Made by a program: the position numbers and the translations under genes. A stretch of 64,000 nucleotides of DNA. It comes from JAIBJN01 sp963842305 (GTDB taxonomy: Bacteria > Actinomycetota > Thermoleophilia > Gaiellales > Gaiellaceae). How positions within the stretch are numbered: position 1 is the first letter of the stretch; the number at the start of each line of letters is the position of its first letter. This document shows, in pieces, positions 15,896-24,561 of this stretch. The notes below the pieces were generated by a model. It saw nothing but the letters and a program-made list of their open reading frames with translations, did not search any database and had not been told where the DNA came from. The DNA lies in the NCBI GenBank assembly GCA_963842305.1, contig CAWJFW010000002.1, positions 620,001 to 684,000 on the forward strand. The letters are read 5' to 3'.

Positions 15896-17215
15896 CTACC
15901 CGCGACGGGGACGATTCTCAGAGGACGCGACCGTCCTGCCGTCGATCGTGGTCGCCGCGGCGCCAATTCCTTCTCGATCTTCGTGAAGGGCGAGCTCAAC
16001 GTCTCGCTCGTCGCTGAGGGACGCCTCCGTAGTCGTCGACAGCAGGTCGAGCTCGAGGTCGATGATCCCGACTCGCTCAGGAAGCGCGATCGACCTGAGA
16101 TCTGTGAGAGCCGCCTTCAATCGACGTGCCACCTGCGGCGAACCTGCCCCCGCTAGGCGGATCTCGTCGAAGGCGAGATGGACGTATGCCTCCCAGCTCA
16201 TGTGCCGCACGGTGAGTCTGACCCGTCCCGCCTCGTCGAGATGCCGACCGTCGGGAAACGGCCTGCGGGCGAGCTGCCTGAGGATGTCGTGCAGTCGGTC
16301 GATCGCTTGCACAGCGGTGGTGGGGTCTTGAAAGGGCGAGTCGGCGAGCGAGCGTTCCGCGATGTCGACGAGGAGTCGGACGCCGTAGGCGACGTCCTCA
16401 TCGAGCGTCGGCTCCAGGCTGAGGATCAGAGCTCCCTGCAATCGATCCTCGTCCACCGCAGTGGACTCCCCGTGCACGCGGAAGAGGGGGCCGCCCGCGG
16501 GAACGAACTCGCCGAGGGCAGGAACAAGCTCCAGCAGGCAGTCCGCACGCCGCCCTTCCTCGACAAGCCGCTCGTAGCCGATCCCCGTGATCACTCCGGA
16601 CTCCCTCGCGCTCACGACAGGAAGAGAGTCCTGCTGAAGGTCGAGAGCCGGCCCCTTGTCCGGATATCGCCGGTTGAGAAGCGTGCGCGTCTCGTCGCCG
16701 ACGAGTTCGATGAGCGCCGAGACGCGGAGTGCCTGGCCGATGTGGTGCACGTACACGACGAGGACTGCGATGCTGACGAGAACGAGTAGGAATGCTGTTA
16801 CCACCGCGATGCCTGGCACATTGCCCGTGCCATCGCCGTTGATAGTCACCTCGCGGAGCGCGAGGATGGCGTGGACGAAAGTCGCGACGAAGAGGCCGAT
16901 CGCGAGCTGGCTCGGCTTGTCTCGCAGAATGCGCTGCACGATGCGGGGAGAAAACTGTCCCATGGCGAGTTGGACGACGACCATCGTGATCGTGAGAACG
17001 AGCGCGGTCAGGCTCACCATCGAGGCGGCGACGGTCGAAAGGATGTAGGCCGCGGCATCCGGACCCCCGACGAAGCGGCTGGAAAGCGCCTCGTAATCGA
17101 AGTAGCGGTCGAGAGCGATCGTCCCGAACGAGAGAGCCGCCCCGGCGAGCACGCAAAGCACGGGCACGAACCACAGGCTCGACTTGAGGTGGATGAGAAG
17201 CTTCGTGCGCCGCAT
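15896..17215 (-). CDS. DUF2254 membrane protein
   Basis: The 439-residue protein has four N-terminal transmembrane helices (within residues 12-165). It includes the family segment LTALVLTITMVVVQLAMGQF and SPRIVQRILRDKPSQLAIGLF. A cytoplasmic domain of about 270 residues follows with GYERLVEEGRRADCLLELVPALGEFVPAGGP and DEDVAYGVRLLVDIAERSLA. Length and layout fit DUF2254, an uncharacterised family. The 32-residue peptide at 17237-17335 lies immediately upstream on the same strand. Confidence 0.9.
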   Translation of the reverse strand: MRRTKLLIHLKSSLWFVPVLCVLAGAALSFGTIALDRYFDYEALSSRFVGGPDAAAYILSTVAASMVSLTALVLTITMVVVQLAMGQFSPRIVQRILRDKPSQLAIGLFVATFVHAILALREVTINGDGTGNVPGIAVVTAFLLVLVSIAVLVVYVHHIGQALRVSALIELVGDETRTLLNRRYPDKGPALDLQQDSLPVVSARESGVITGIGYERLVEEGRRADCLLELVPALGEFVPAGGPLFRVHGESTAVDEDRLQGALILSLEPTLDEDVAYGVRLLVDIAERSLADSPFQDPTTAVQAIDRLHDILRQLARRPFPDGRHLDEAGRVRLTVRHMSWEAYVHLAFDEIRLAGAGSPQVARRLKAALTDLRSIALPERVGIIDLELDLLSTTTEASLSDERDVELALHEDREGIGAAATTIDGRTVASSENRPRRG

Positions 17216-17236
17216 ACAGGGTCTTGTCGTTCGTAC

Positions 17237-17335
17237 CTAGAACAGGCGGATCAGCACGTTGATAAGGATCGTTAGAACCAACGAGACGAACAGAGAAAGA
17301 CCGAGGCCGCCTGGTGAGCATCCGTAGATGCGCAC
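17237..17335 (-). CDS. Small membrane peptide, 32 aa
   Basis: From GTG 17335 the frame reads VRIYGCSPGGLGLSLFVSLV and then LTILINVLIRLF. It has a short polar head with Cys-Ser-Pro-Gly-Gly and one transmembrane helix. AAAGG lies about 8 bases upstream. It ends 21 bases before the DUF2254 start, so the two may be cotranscribed. The pattern GCxxGG-hydrophobic-RLF recalls short actinobacterial membrane peptides. Function is unknown. Confidence 0.5.
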   Translation of the reverse strand: MRIYGCSPGGLGLSLFVSLVLTILINVLIRLF

Positions 17336-17382
17336 CCGGCCGCCTTTAGAAGCTTGGTCTCCGCTCAGCATGCGACAGAGGT

Positions 17383-17970
17383 TCAGCTGCTTTCGAACGG
17401 TCGGCGGAAAAGCTTGTAACCACTCACAAGGGCTCCCAACAGGAGCGCGGCGGGAACTGCAAGCAGCGCCCAGATCCAGCCAGCCTCGACGGCTGAGGCG
17501 AGCGCGACGATAGCCAAGAGTGCGAGCAGGCCGAAGGCTGCTAGAGCAAAGGTCGCCGCATAGGGCAGAGTGCGATCCACCGGCCCGGACGCGTGAGGAT
17601 CGAAGGGCCCTGGGCCTTGCTCGGGAGGCTCGGCCAGGGTCGCATCCGCCGGCCCATCTTCCACCGCCTTGCCGCGATCGAGCATCAGAGCCTGATCGAC
17701 GTCGACCGATGGTCGAAGCCGGATGGTCAGAGCAGTGTGATCAACCTCGGCAACGTCGGCCCACGGAATGGCTCGAAGATCGCGCTTGATTGGAGGGGTC
17801 CCAGTCTCGACGGCGAGGTAGATGCTCTCTTCCTTCCTGAGCACCGTCATCACCTTCCCCGTGTGTTCGCCTGAGCTCGTCTCGACCTGGTACTCCTCGA
17901 GCCCAGCCGAACCCGCTCCCGCTTTGGGCACCTCGTAGGTCCACTCGGCCTGCTGCTGCACGGGCGTCAC
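17383..17970 (-). CDS. PRC-barrel-like protein with two C-terminal membrane helices
   Basis: The 195-residue protein starts at GTG 17970, overlapping the manganese catalase stop as GTGA. The N-terminal half (YQVETSSGEHTGKVMTVLRK ... YLAVETG ... IPWADVAEVDHTALTIRL) has the short beta-strand pattern of a PRC-barrel or adaptor. The C-terminus has two helices (about 134-156 and 163-184). It is coupled to the catalase, so it may bring that enzyme to the membrane. No firm family assignment. Confidence 0.7.
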   Translation of the reverse strand: MTPVQQQAEWTYEVPKAGAGSAGLEEYQVETSSGEHTGKVMTVLRKEESIYLAVETGTPPIKRDLRAIPWADVAEVDHTALTIRLRPSVDVDQALMLDRGKAVEDGPADATLAEPPEQGPGPFDPHASGPVDRTLPYAATFALAAFGLLALLAIVALASAVEAGWIWALLAVPAALLLGALVSGYKLFRRPFESS

Positions 17971-19010
17971 TTACCCGCCCTTGCCTTGGGCTTGGTCGTT
18001 CCCTTCGTTTGCGACCTCGAGCTCGACGCCTTAGTGGTGCGCCTGCGGGACGCCGAGGTGGTGCGGCGCGTCTGGGCCTTGTCGTTCGCAACAGCGCCGG
18101 TCGGTTCCTTGCGCAGCCCCGCGGTTTCGCGCAGCTTTCTGGCGATCTCGGCGATCTCCTCGGGGGCGTAGTCGGGAGCAAAGACGGTCGGCTGGGAGGG
18201 CAGATCGTTCGGAACGGCTCCCGCGGGTGCCTCGTCGACGACTGCCAGCTCCTCGCCAGTCTCAGGATGTGGGCCGTTGAAAACGGCGGCGAGCTCCTTG
18301 TAGTCCTCAGGAGAGAACCGATAGAGGCGCAGGTGGTCGCCGCGCTTGATGTGCGGCTTACACTCGGGGATCTTGTCGGTCGGGATCCTCGGAGACGGGA
18401 AGAGCTTCATCATGTCGGCGCCCGTGAGGTTCTCGAGCGCGCGCGCGTAGGCGACCTGATGGACGCCGCCGCGCACGAGCAGGTAGCCGGTCAGAGCACG
18501 GGCGGCCGGGTGGTCGACCATCTCATAGACCTTCAGCTTGTTGTTGCGCGCCCCGGTTTCGAGGAAGAAGTTGTGCGTCAAATCCTCGACGAGATCGCCC
18601 GAGGAGAAGACGTAGTCACCGGTCCAGGGGCGTCCTTGGGAGTTCTGCGGAAGTGCGCCCTGCCCGCCGGCGAGGAAATGGTGCGGGTTGCCGACGTCCT
18701 TCAACTTGGCAAGAGAATCGCTCGGCGCTTTGCCGTTGGTGGGGGTCGCGCCCGTGAGCATCGTGTTGATCGTTGCGGCGACGAGTTCGATGTGACCGAA
18801 CTCCTCGCCGGCGATGTTCGCGATCAGGTCGTAGAACGGCCGAGCGCCCTGGCGGTCGCGAAAGTTGAAGGACTGAAACGTGTAGTTCATGAAGGTGGAC
18901 ATCTCACCGAAGCGGCCACCCATCAACTCCTGGACAGCTGCGGCGCCGGCGGGATCCGGATCGGAGGGCGGCGGCAGTTCGGTGGCGATACGGTCAAGAC
19001 GCAGGATCAT
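17967..19010 (-). CDS. Manganese catalase with a long basic C-terminal tail
   Basis: The start is ATG 19010 with GGAGG upstream; 347 residues. The core holds Mn-catalase ligands in RFGEMSTFMNYTFQSFNF, IAGEEFGHIELVAATINTM, LVEDLTHNFFLETGAR and VRGGVHQVAYARAL, which supply Glu and His for the dimanganese site. It converts hydrogen peroxide to water and oxygen. The last ~35 residues form a Thr/Ser/Lys/Arg-rich tail (SRRRTTKASSSRSQTKG region) not part of the usual enzyme, resembling nucleoid-protein tails. It is coupled to the membrane-anchored gene at 17383-17970. Confidence 0.93.
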   Translation of the reverse strand: MILRLDRIATELPPPSDPDPAGAAAVQELMGGRFGEMSTFMNYTFQSFNFRDRQGARPFYDLIANIAGEEFGHIELVAATINTMLTGATPTNGKAPSDSLAKLKDVGNPHHFLAGGQGALPQNSQGRPWTGDYVFSSGDLVEDLTHNFFLETGARNNKLKVYEMVDHPAARALTGYLLVRGGVHQVAYARALENLTGADMMKLFPSPRIPTDKIPECKPHIKRGDHLRLYRFSPEDYKELAAVFNGPHPETGEELAVVDEAPAGAVPNDLPSQPTVFAPDYAPEEIAEIARKLRETAGLRKEPTGAVANDKAQTRRTTSASRRRTTKASSSRSQTKGTTKPKARAGK

Positions 19011-19277
19011 CGGACCTCCAGTGAAGTGGATTGTTGTTGGTCGGTATCCCGCTCCAGGTCCGGAACAGAGCTCGGAACGGGGCGGTTTCGACAGGAACGG
19101 CCAGCGCGAACGCCGGGCTCCAGCGAGAGTCGGCGCTGCGATGTCGCGGACAAGGCTGAGACGCTGCATGGGCTTCGGAGGACTCGGAGCTGGAGGGGGC
19201 CGAGCAGATACCGGCCCCCCTCCAGCACTCCTCCTAGCGGCGGCTTTCCTGTGGAGTTCTTGCTCGAATTACGATCA

Positions 19278-20081
19278 TCACGGGACCGAGGTGCGCGGCC
19301 GCTCCTCTGGCTCGACGCCCGCGGGCTCTGGGCCTTCGCCGTTCTCGGCTTTGGCCTTCATCCGCTCGGCATCCTGCGTCGTTCGCTCCTTGCCCTGCTG
19401 CAGGTCCTGCTTTACCTGCACCTTCGACTGCTGCCCCCTGATGTAGGCGCCCTGCAGCATCTGGGAGGCAACGTCACGGCCGCCAAGTCCGAAGGCGAGC
19501 GCCATGGCCAGCGCGGTCCCACCCATCAGAGCTGCGTAGGTGATGGTCACGATTTCGGGCGCGATCATGAGCTGGTCGAGAATCATGAAGCCGGCGATCG
19601 CCATGATCAGGACCGGGACGACCGTGGCGATGACCTTCCCTGTTGCCGTGTCGCCCATCGTCCGCGCAGCGAGCCCGGCGACCGCTCCGGCCACCAATCC
19701 GGCTACGAGGAAGATCAGAAACGCAGCGATCACGTTCGGCAGATACGCATAGATCGCCGCGACGAAGTCTTCGAGCGCGTCGATCCCTAAGACTGAGACC
19801 GCAAGGGAGATGGCCCCCAGAAAGATCGCCCAGAACGCGATCCGCCCGATCAGACGGGATGGGCTGGTGGTCACTTTTTGCACCCACTGGCCGGCCTGGC
19901 CTTCGTGAAGCGTCCGATCGAGCCCGGTGCGCTGGAGCACCCGCCCGATCACACCCGCGAGCACCTTGGCCACGAAGTAGCCGATGATGAGAATGACGAC
20001 GAAGGCGGCGAGCTTAGGAAGCCAGACGAAGAACTCGTCTAGGCCCCGCTCAACGCTGTCGCCGATGCTTGCTAGCAGCAT
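19278..20081 (-). CDS. Mechanosensitive-channel-like membrane protein with conserved TM-helix repeats
   Basis: The 267-residue protein has about five helices. FFVWLPKLAAFVVILIIGYF and AYLPNVIAAFLIFLVAGLVA are two copies of the conserved TM-helix motif of small MscS-related channels (P-x-(I/L)-x(2)-(F/A)-x(2,3)-L-I-x-G-x(2)-(V/A)-A). The family segment GGTALAMALAFGLGGRDVAS follows, then a charged tail with KVQVKQDLQQGKERTTQD. It lacks the large cytoplasmic MscS vestibule domain. It probably acts in membrane tension response. It lies next to the catalase. Confidence 0.87.
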   Translation of the reverse strand: MLLASIGDSVERGLDEFFVWLPKLAAFVVILIIGYFVAKVLAGVIGRVLQRTGLDRTLHEGQAGQWVQKVTTSPSRLIGRIAFWAIFLGAISLAVSVLGIDALEDFVAAIYAYLPNVIAAFLIFLVAGLVAGAVAGLAARTMGDTATGKVIATVVPVLIMAIAGFMILDQLMIAPEIVTITYAALMGGTALAMALAFGLGGRDVASQMLQGAYIRGQQSKVQVKQDLQQGKERTTQDAERMKAKAENGEGPEPAGVEPEERPRTSVP

Positions 20082-20154
20082 CTAACCCTCCTCCAACGTG
20101 CGACCGACACCGGAGCATCGTTTCCGTATCCCCGGAGTCGACTGTCGCACTGGA

Positions 20155-20195
20155 TTGACGTGTCCTACTAACGGGACATATAGGACACTATGTCC
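20155..20195 (+). promoter_or_regulatory. Promoter overlapped by four TGTCC/GGACA half-sites
   Basis: TTGACG (20155-20160) and TATAGG (20179-20184) are spaced by 18 bases. TGTCC sits at 20161-20165 and 20191-20195, and GGACA at 20174-20178 and 20183-20187. These form two inverted pairs, the second being GGACA-CTA-TGTCC. The layout fits autoregulation by the TetR-type HTH encoded downstream. Confidence 0.6.
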
Positions 20196-20295
20196 CGCAT
20201 GAGAGGGAAGTAAACCTTGCCACGGCATAGAATCTGGAACAGATGGGGTGCAAGCTGGACACGTGCAGCGGAGGCCTGGCTCCAGGAGGGGTACG

Positions 20296-21757
20296 TTGAG
20301 CGCAGGGTCGGGTCAGGCCGCCGGCGCGCCGGACCACGTGGCCAAGGCGGGGCGTGACCCCGGTCCCACACGTGCGGATGCGGTAGCCAGTCGGGAGCGG
20401 ATCCTGGACGCGGCCGCCGCCCTCGCGGGCGACCGGGGAACCAGCATGATCGAGATCGCAGCGGCCGCGGGGGTCGGCCGGTCGACTCTGTACCGGCATT
20501 TCTCGAGCCGCCGGGCTCTCGAGCAGGCCCTCGCGCAACGGTCCGGCGTCTCTCCCCCGCCGAGTGCGCGGGATTGCAACGCTTCCGTTTCGCGCCCCCG
20601 GCCAGCTGGGCCGCGAGGGGCCGCTTACCCTCGAGGTCACACACGTTCTCGACGAGGTGCCTCCCCATCTCGTACCCGACCAGCTGGTAGCCGAGGCCCG
20701 GCGGGCAGCGGGCGTCGCCGTCGCCCTCTATGTCGTTGACATCGACGGATCGCAGCTCGTGCGCCTCGCCGGCTCCGACACCTTCCCCGAGGAGCTGGAG
20801 GCGCCGCCGGCTCTGGGCCCGGAGATCGTCCCCGAAGGGCTCTTTGCCTACGAGACAAGGCTGCGGCAGCGCCTTCCCGGCTGCGTCGCCGAGCCGCTTT
20901 GGCTGCGGGGCCGCGTCACGGCGCTCTTTCTCTGCATGGGCACGCCGGTCGCGCCCCTGGAGGACATCGCTAAGCAGGGCGCCGCCGCCCTCGAGCTCGC
21001 CAACCATTACACGGACTTCATCGAGGCGAGACGACGGCGGAAACCGACGACCCCGGCCGCGGAGATCCAGCAAAACCTGTTCCCACCTCGGATCGCGCCG
21101 ATCGCCGGCGCGCAGTTGGCAGGCGGGCTCCTGCCGACCTACGAAGTCGGTGGAGATTGGTTTGACTTCGTCGAAAACCGTGATGGAGCCTGGCTCGCGA
21201 TCGCCGACGCTGCCGGCACGGGCCCGACGGCGGCCGGCCTTGGCGCGTCGGCGCTCGGCGCCCTACGCGCCGCCCGAAGAAGCGGCGACGACCTCGGCGA
21301 GGCGCTTCGTGCGATGGACGAAACCGTGCGCGGACTGGGGAATCCGGATTTCTACGTCACGGCCATCGTGGCCCGTTGGCATGCGTTCACCAGCACCTTC
21401 GCGTGGGCGAACTGCGGACACCCAGACGTGATGCTGGTCGGCACGGACGGCCATGTGAGCGCGCTCGAAGGCACGATTCACGCACCGCTTGGGACCCAGG
21501 GAGACCAGCCCACCTTTCAACTAACGGAGCGTCGAATGGCCGCGGGCGAGCGGCTCATCCTCGTCACGGACGGCATCACCGAGCGGCGGACGGAGACCGG
21601 TGGGCGATTCGGCCTCGACGGGATCCGGGGAGCCATCGAGGGCGTCGAAAGCGCTACAGCAGCGGCTAGCGCTATGGCCATCCTGCAGGCCGTGAGCGAC
21701 TGCTGCCGCGATCCCCTCGAGGACGACGGCACGGTCGTCGTCCTCGGCGTCGCCTAA
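20296..21757 (+). pseudogene. TetR-HTH / GAF-like / SpoIIE phosphatase gene split by a frameshift
   Basis: Segment one starts at TTG 20296 with AGGAGGGG upstream. It encodes a TetR-type HTH: SRERILDAAAALAGDRGTSM and GVGRSTLYRHFSSRRALEQA. Segment two, from about 20564 in the next frame, encodes a sensory region (APGQLGREGPLTLEVTHVLD ... PHLVPDQLVAEARRAAGV) and a complete PP2C/SpoIIE phosphatase. That phosphatase has GGDWFDFVENRDGAWLAIAD, VTDGITERR and DDGTVVVLG. I recall actinobacterial proteins with all three parts in one chain. One +1 shift near 20545-20590 separates them here. It may be a sequencing error, a true frameshift, or two genes, the second starting at GTG 20564. Confidence 0.72.
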
Positions 21758-21827
21758 CCAGCAGAAACGCCCAAGCCGGGTGAGTTGTGGATACCGGCAA
21801 GTCGCCGCGCGGGAAAGGCCCTTCCTC

Positions 21828-22034
21828 CTATGGCGACGCGGGCACGCAGATCAGTCGCGGGAGACGAAGTTGGGAGTCGTCGTCGATCTCCTCGACCCGC
21901 CATTCGCCCTTTTCGGGCAGCGCCAGCACCTGACCCAACTCGACCGCACCCTCGAAGCTGGTGAAGTCCGAGGTGTCCGGGTCATCGCGATCCGGGTATG
22001 TGAGGACGAGCTGGTAGTCAATAGGGTCGACCAC
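21828..22034 (-). CDS. Small acidic protein of unknown function
   Basis: GTG 22034 is preceded by GGAG and lies 7 bases after the stop of the upstream basic-tailed gene. The 68-residue product begins VVDPIDYQLVLTYPDRDDPD and has strand-rich segments (LGQVLALPEKGEWRVEEI). It is the last gene in a four-gene minus-strand set from 23068. No family recognised. Confidence 0.6.
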   Translation of the reverse strand: MVDPIDYQLVLTYPDRDDPDTSDFTSFEGAVELGQVLALPEKGEWRVEEIDDDSQLRLPRLICVPASP

Positions 22035-22041
22035 GGGTCTC

Positions 22042-22344
22042 CTAGCTAGTGGACTTGGCCTTGCGCCGACCCTGGCCGGAGCTCTGACCAGTCGGGCGCG
22101 TCGACTTTGATCGACTCCTTCGGCCATTGGCGGAGGAGTCAGTCGCTTCGTGAACACGGCCGACCAACTCGTCAGGCAACTCGGAGGCCTTCTCCTTCGC
22201 TTCGTCGACGACGCTCTTGGCTTGGCGCGTGAATGCGCGACTTGTCGTCAGGGCATAAAGTCCGGCGCCAGCAGCAGGGAGAAGGAGCCAACGCGCCCTG
22301 AGCATTCCACCGCGTTTGTCCTTTTCCTTGGCGGCATCCGCCAC
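22042..22344 (-). CDS. Basic-tailed small protein, paralogue of 3408-3770, with altered N-terminus
   Basis: The 100-residue frame uses GTG 22344 (VADAAKEKDKRGGMLRAR). It shares LLPAAGAGLYALTTSRAFTR, AKSVVDEAKEKASELPDELV and the basic tail with the protein at 3408-3770. Homology extends upstream as KFSEQVIDLAERLAN in the same frame, but no start codon exists there. Instead it runs into the end of the preceding gene (stop at 22389-22391). The N-terminal helix is therefore either untranslated or made by some coupling. No family is known. Confidence 0.65.
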   Translation of the reverse strand: MADAAKEKDKRGGMLRARWLLLPAAGAGLYALTTSRAFTRQAKSVVDEAKEKASELPDELVGRVHEATDSSANGRRSRSKSTRPTGQSSGQGRRKAKSTS

Positions 22345-22388
22345 GTTTGCGAGTCGTTCGGCGAGATCGATTACCTGTTCAGAGAACT

Positions 22389-22583
22389 TTAGTTCCCCAA
22401 CCCTGATTTGCGGAGCGTGTCTTCGCGGACGTCGTCCAGCCGCTCCTCGTCGTGCGTCAAGTCCGAGGCGTCGTCCTCGAGCGAGCCGTGCGGCTGCAGA
22501 TCATCCGGCAGCTCTTCCGTGGCGGACGTCTCGACTATCTCGTCCTTCTTGTCGCGTCCGAAAAGCTTGTCGAGGAAACCCAT
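22389..22583 (-). CDS. Small acidic protein, 64 aa
   Basis: Starts at ATG 22583 with GGAGGTGGGG upstream. It reads MGFLDKLFGRDKKDEIVETS and ends TLRKSGLGN, with many Asp and Glu in between. It is probably unstructured apart from an N-terminal amphipathic helix. The stop abuts the decapitated paralogue gene at 22042-22344. No family recognised. Confidence 0.62.
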   Translation of the reverse strand: MGFLDKLFGRDKKDEIVETSATEELPDDLQPHGSLEDDASDLTHDEERLDDVREDTLRKSGLGN

Positions 22584-22693
22584 CCCCACCTCCGTCGGTG
22601 TGCGTGAGCATACGAGCCTCTCAAGCGCCGTGTGCAGTAAGGGGATCAAGACGCTCACGACCGCAAGCGATGGCGCTCGCGGCAGCCGACAGC

Positions 22694-23068
22694 CTACGAA
22701 GGTTCTGCTCTTTTCGGCCCATTCTCTCTCCAGCGATCCCACGGCCACGTGCCGTCTATCTCCACTTCCAGCGAGAAGCTGAGCAGGATCCGGATCAAAA
22801 CAATGATGCCGAGTACGGTCACGCTCTCGAACGTCGGGTCTACGACGATGGTGCGGACGATGTCCGCCACGATGAGCACTTCGAGGCCGAGCAGGATGCA
22901 TCGACCGAGATTGCGACGAAGCCGCTCGTATGACCCCTGCTTCTTCACATTGAAGGCCGCATCGCGCAGAAACGCGACGAGAGAGGCCAGGCCACCGATC
23001 ACCATGATCCCGGCACCGACCGCCTCGACCCCCTTTACGAGGTTGGAGATGACCTCCTCGTAGTTCAC
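22694..23068 (-). CDS. DUF1622 membrane protein
   Basis: GTG 23068 gives 124 residues (VNYEEVISNLVKGVEAVGAG); a TTG at 23116 is an alternative. Three helices are seen: GAGIMVIGGLASLVAFL, LGRCILLGLEVLIVADIVRT and VTVLGIIVLIRILLSFSLEVEI. The RRNLGR-helix-ADIVRT-helix-RTxLSxSLExE-type pattern is the DUF1622 signature. Function is unknown. It is first in a set of small minus-strand genes down to 21828. Confidence 0.85.
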   Translation of the reverse strand: MNYEEVISNLVKGVEAVGAGIMVIGGLASLVAFLRDAAFNVKKQGSYERLRRNLGRCILLGLEVLIVADIVRTIVVDPTFESVTVLGIIVLIRILLSFSLEVEIDGTWPWDRWRENGPKRAEPS

Positions 23069-23116
23069 CAAGAAGAAGAGGCTACTCAAGCATGAAGACG
23101 GCCAGGTCGCGCCCAA

Positions 23117-23649
23117 AGGCGATGAACTCCACCAGGTCGGATTTGTCCCAAACGGCCATCTTGTGGCCGGAGCGACCGCGCCCTAGGCTCAGGTCAGGCC
23201 GGGTAAGGGTGCAGCCGATGGGGTTCAGCTAACCGCCCGGCCCAGCAGGATCGGGCGCCACGACTCACGCCTGGGCGTCTCGCAGTCCGCGCTCAGTCCG
23301 TAAACCTGCTCAGACCGCGGGCCTCGGGAGGCACGTCGAGCCACCGAAACCCGCATGAATCCACGATTGGCCAGGACGCGCCGTCTCCGTGAGAACCCCG
23401 TGGAGGTTCAAGTCCTCTCATCCGCACTAGGACGGTGAGCAGCCACTTGTCGCATGATCGGGAAGCGGCAACGTCCCATCAGCGCCCAGACGGAGGAACG
23501 ACTGCTCGGGGTGCCTGCCCGCATGATCAGCATGGGGCGGGTGGTCCGCTTGCAGCGTGAACGCGCTACGCTTCAGGTAGCTACCGCTCCCCGACCTCTT
23601 TGACCCTTCACCTGGCCAATCTGGCCTGGAGGGCAGGAAGGAGAGGTCG
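23117..23649. other. Intergenic region around tRNA-Leu fragment A
   Basis: Between the DUF1622 gene and the small gene at 23650. Apart from the tRNA-Leu-like fragment I see no gene; short frames have no family resemblance. Confidence 0.4.
23378..23428 (+). repeat. tRNA-Leu 3' fragment, copy A
   Basis: The sequence contains GGAGGTTCAAGTCCTC, a perfect T-arm, followed by an acceptor-like ATCCGCA. Upstream GATTGG...GACGCGCC resembles a leucine tRNA D-arm, but the anticodon arm is missing. It matches copy B at 27757-27807 at 45 of 51 positions without gaps, in direct orientation. I see a degenerate tRNA-Leu piece, perhaps an attachment-site relic. Confidence 0.65.
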
Positions 23650-23868
23650 GTGAAGACCGACACCCCTATTCAGAGTGCCCCTCGGATGGTCAATGACCAC
23701 ATCTACAACGTTCTCTGGGGCATCGTGGCGGACGAAGGAGCCTTCCTTTGCGAGTGCCGCGGCGCATCCTGCGCTACGGAAGTGCTGATGACGCCCTCAA
23801 CGTACGTGCGTCTGCGTGATCGGGGTGAGCTCGTCTACGCAAAGGGCCACGGCGACGCGACCCAGTAG
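23650..23868 (+). CDS. Small Cys-containing protein (CECRGASC motif)
   Basis: GTG 23650 is preceded by AAGGAGAGG. The 72-residue product has FLCECRGASCATEVLMTPST, then YVRLRDRGELVYAKGHGD. A FxCECGxxxCxxxxxLTxxEYxxVR...PGH pattern is widespread in small actinobacterial proteins and suggests a Cys/His metal site. The role is unknown. It is the first gene inside the interval bounded by the two tRNA-Leu fragments. Confidence 0.65.
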   Translation: MKTDTPIQSAPRMVNDHIYNVLWGIVADEGAFLCECRGASCATEVLMTPSTYVRLRDRGELVYAKGHGDATQ

Positions 23869-23936
23869 GCCGTTTTTCGCGAAGCAGTTCTCTTGCTTCG
23901 CGCTCGGAGAGTTACTCCAACGAGGGGGATCCCATC

Positions 23937-24251
23937 ATGGCCGAAGTCGCGTCCTACAGCCTGCTGTTTTACGGAAGCCCAATTGGCTACCAGACGAACC
24001 GTGCCCAGATCCAATTGAGCGACACTCGTGGTCAGACGCTCGCCTGGCTCCGGTTCAACGATCCGGGCATGTTCTTTGAGGACGACTATGAGAGCGGCGG
24101 GATCATTCGAATTCACCTCCCCTCGGCGATGTTTCGCGGTGTGCTCGACGTCCTTAGGAACGAGAGTCCAATCCACGTCTATTTTGCGGCCGGTCGTGGC
24201 TTCCTCGGAACATCGAGCGAGCCCATAGGTGAAGAGGAATCGGCCACATAA
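23937..24251 (+). CDS. Hypothetical protein, 104 aa
   Basis: ATG 23937 with GAGGGGG upstream. The product (MAEVASYSLLFYGSPIGYQT...) is beta-rich, with AQIQLSDTRGQTLAWLRFND and GGIIRIHLPSAMFRGVLDVL followed by IHVYFAAGRGFLGTSSEPIG. No signal peptide or membrane segment is present. I do not recognise it. It lies in the tRNA-Leu-fragment interval. Confidence 0.65.
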   Translation: MAEVASYSLLFYGSPIGYQTNRAQIQLSDTRGQTLAWLRFNDPGMFFEDDYESGGIIRIHLPSAMFRGVLDVLRNESPIHVYFAAGRGFLGTSSEPIGEEESAT

Positions 24252-24561
24252 CGTGCGTGTGGAAGCGGCGATGGCGAGGGTGCCTCGCCCTCGGCCCGCT
24301 CGAGGAGGCAACCTTCGGCGGGTCCGTCGGCGAGCTCAAGCGCGACCCATACCAACGACCGCTGGCGAGGATCCCAAGCTCTGGTCGACGGGCTGCCGCT
24401 CTAACGGAGCTGATCGGCCGCCGGCACGGGCGCGAGCGAGTTTCCGAGAGCCCCCGTCCCGTGGTCGCTGTCCGCGCGTGGCCCTGAGTTCGCGATCCCC
24501 GGTTCGACGCAATAGCTCCCAGACGTAAGCTGCTCCCTTAGCGACCACTAAAGGAGGAGAC
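24252..24561. other. Intergenic region
   Basis: No gene seen. The last bases hold the AAAGGAGGAGAC ribosome-binding site of the next gene. Confidence 0.4.
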
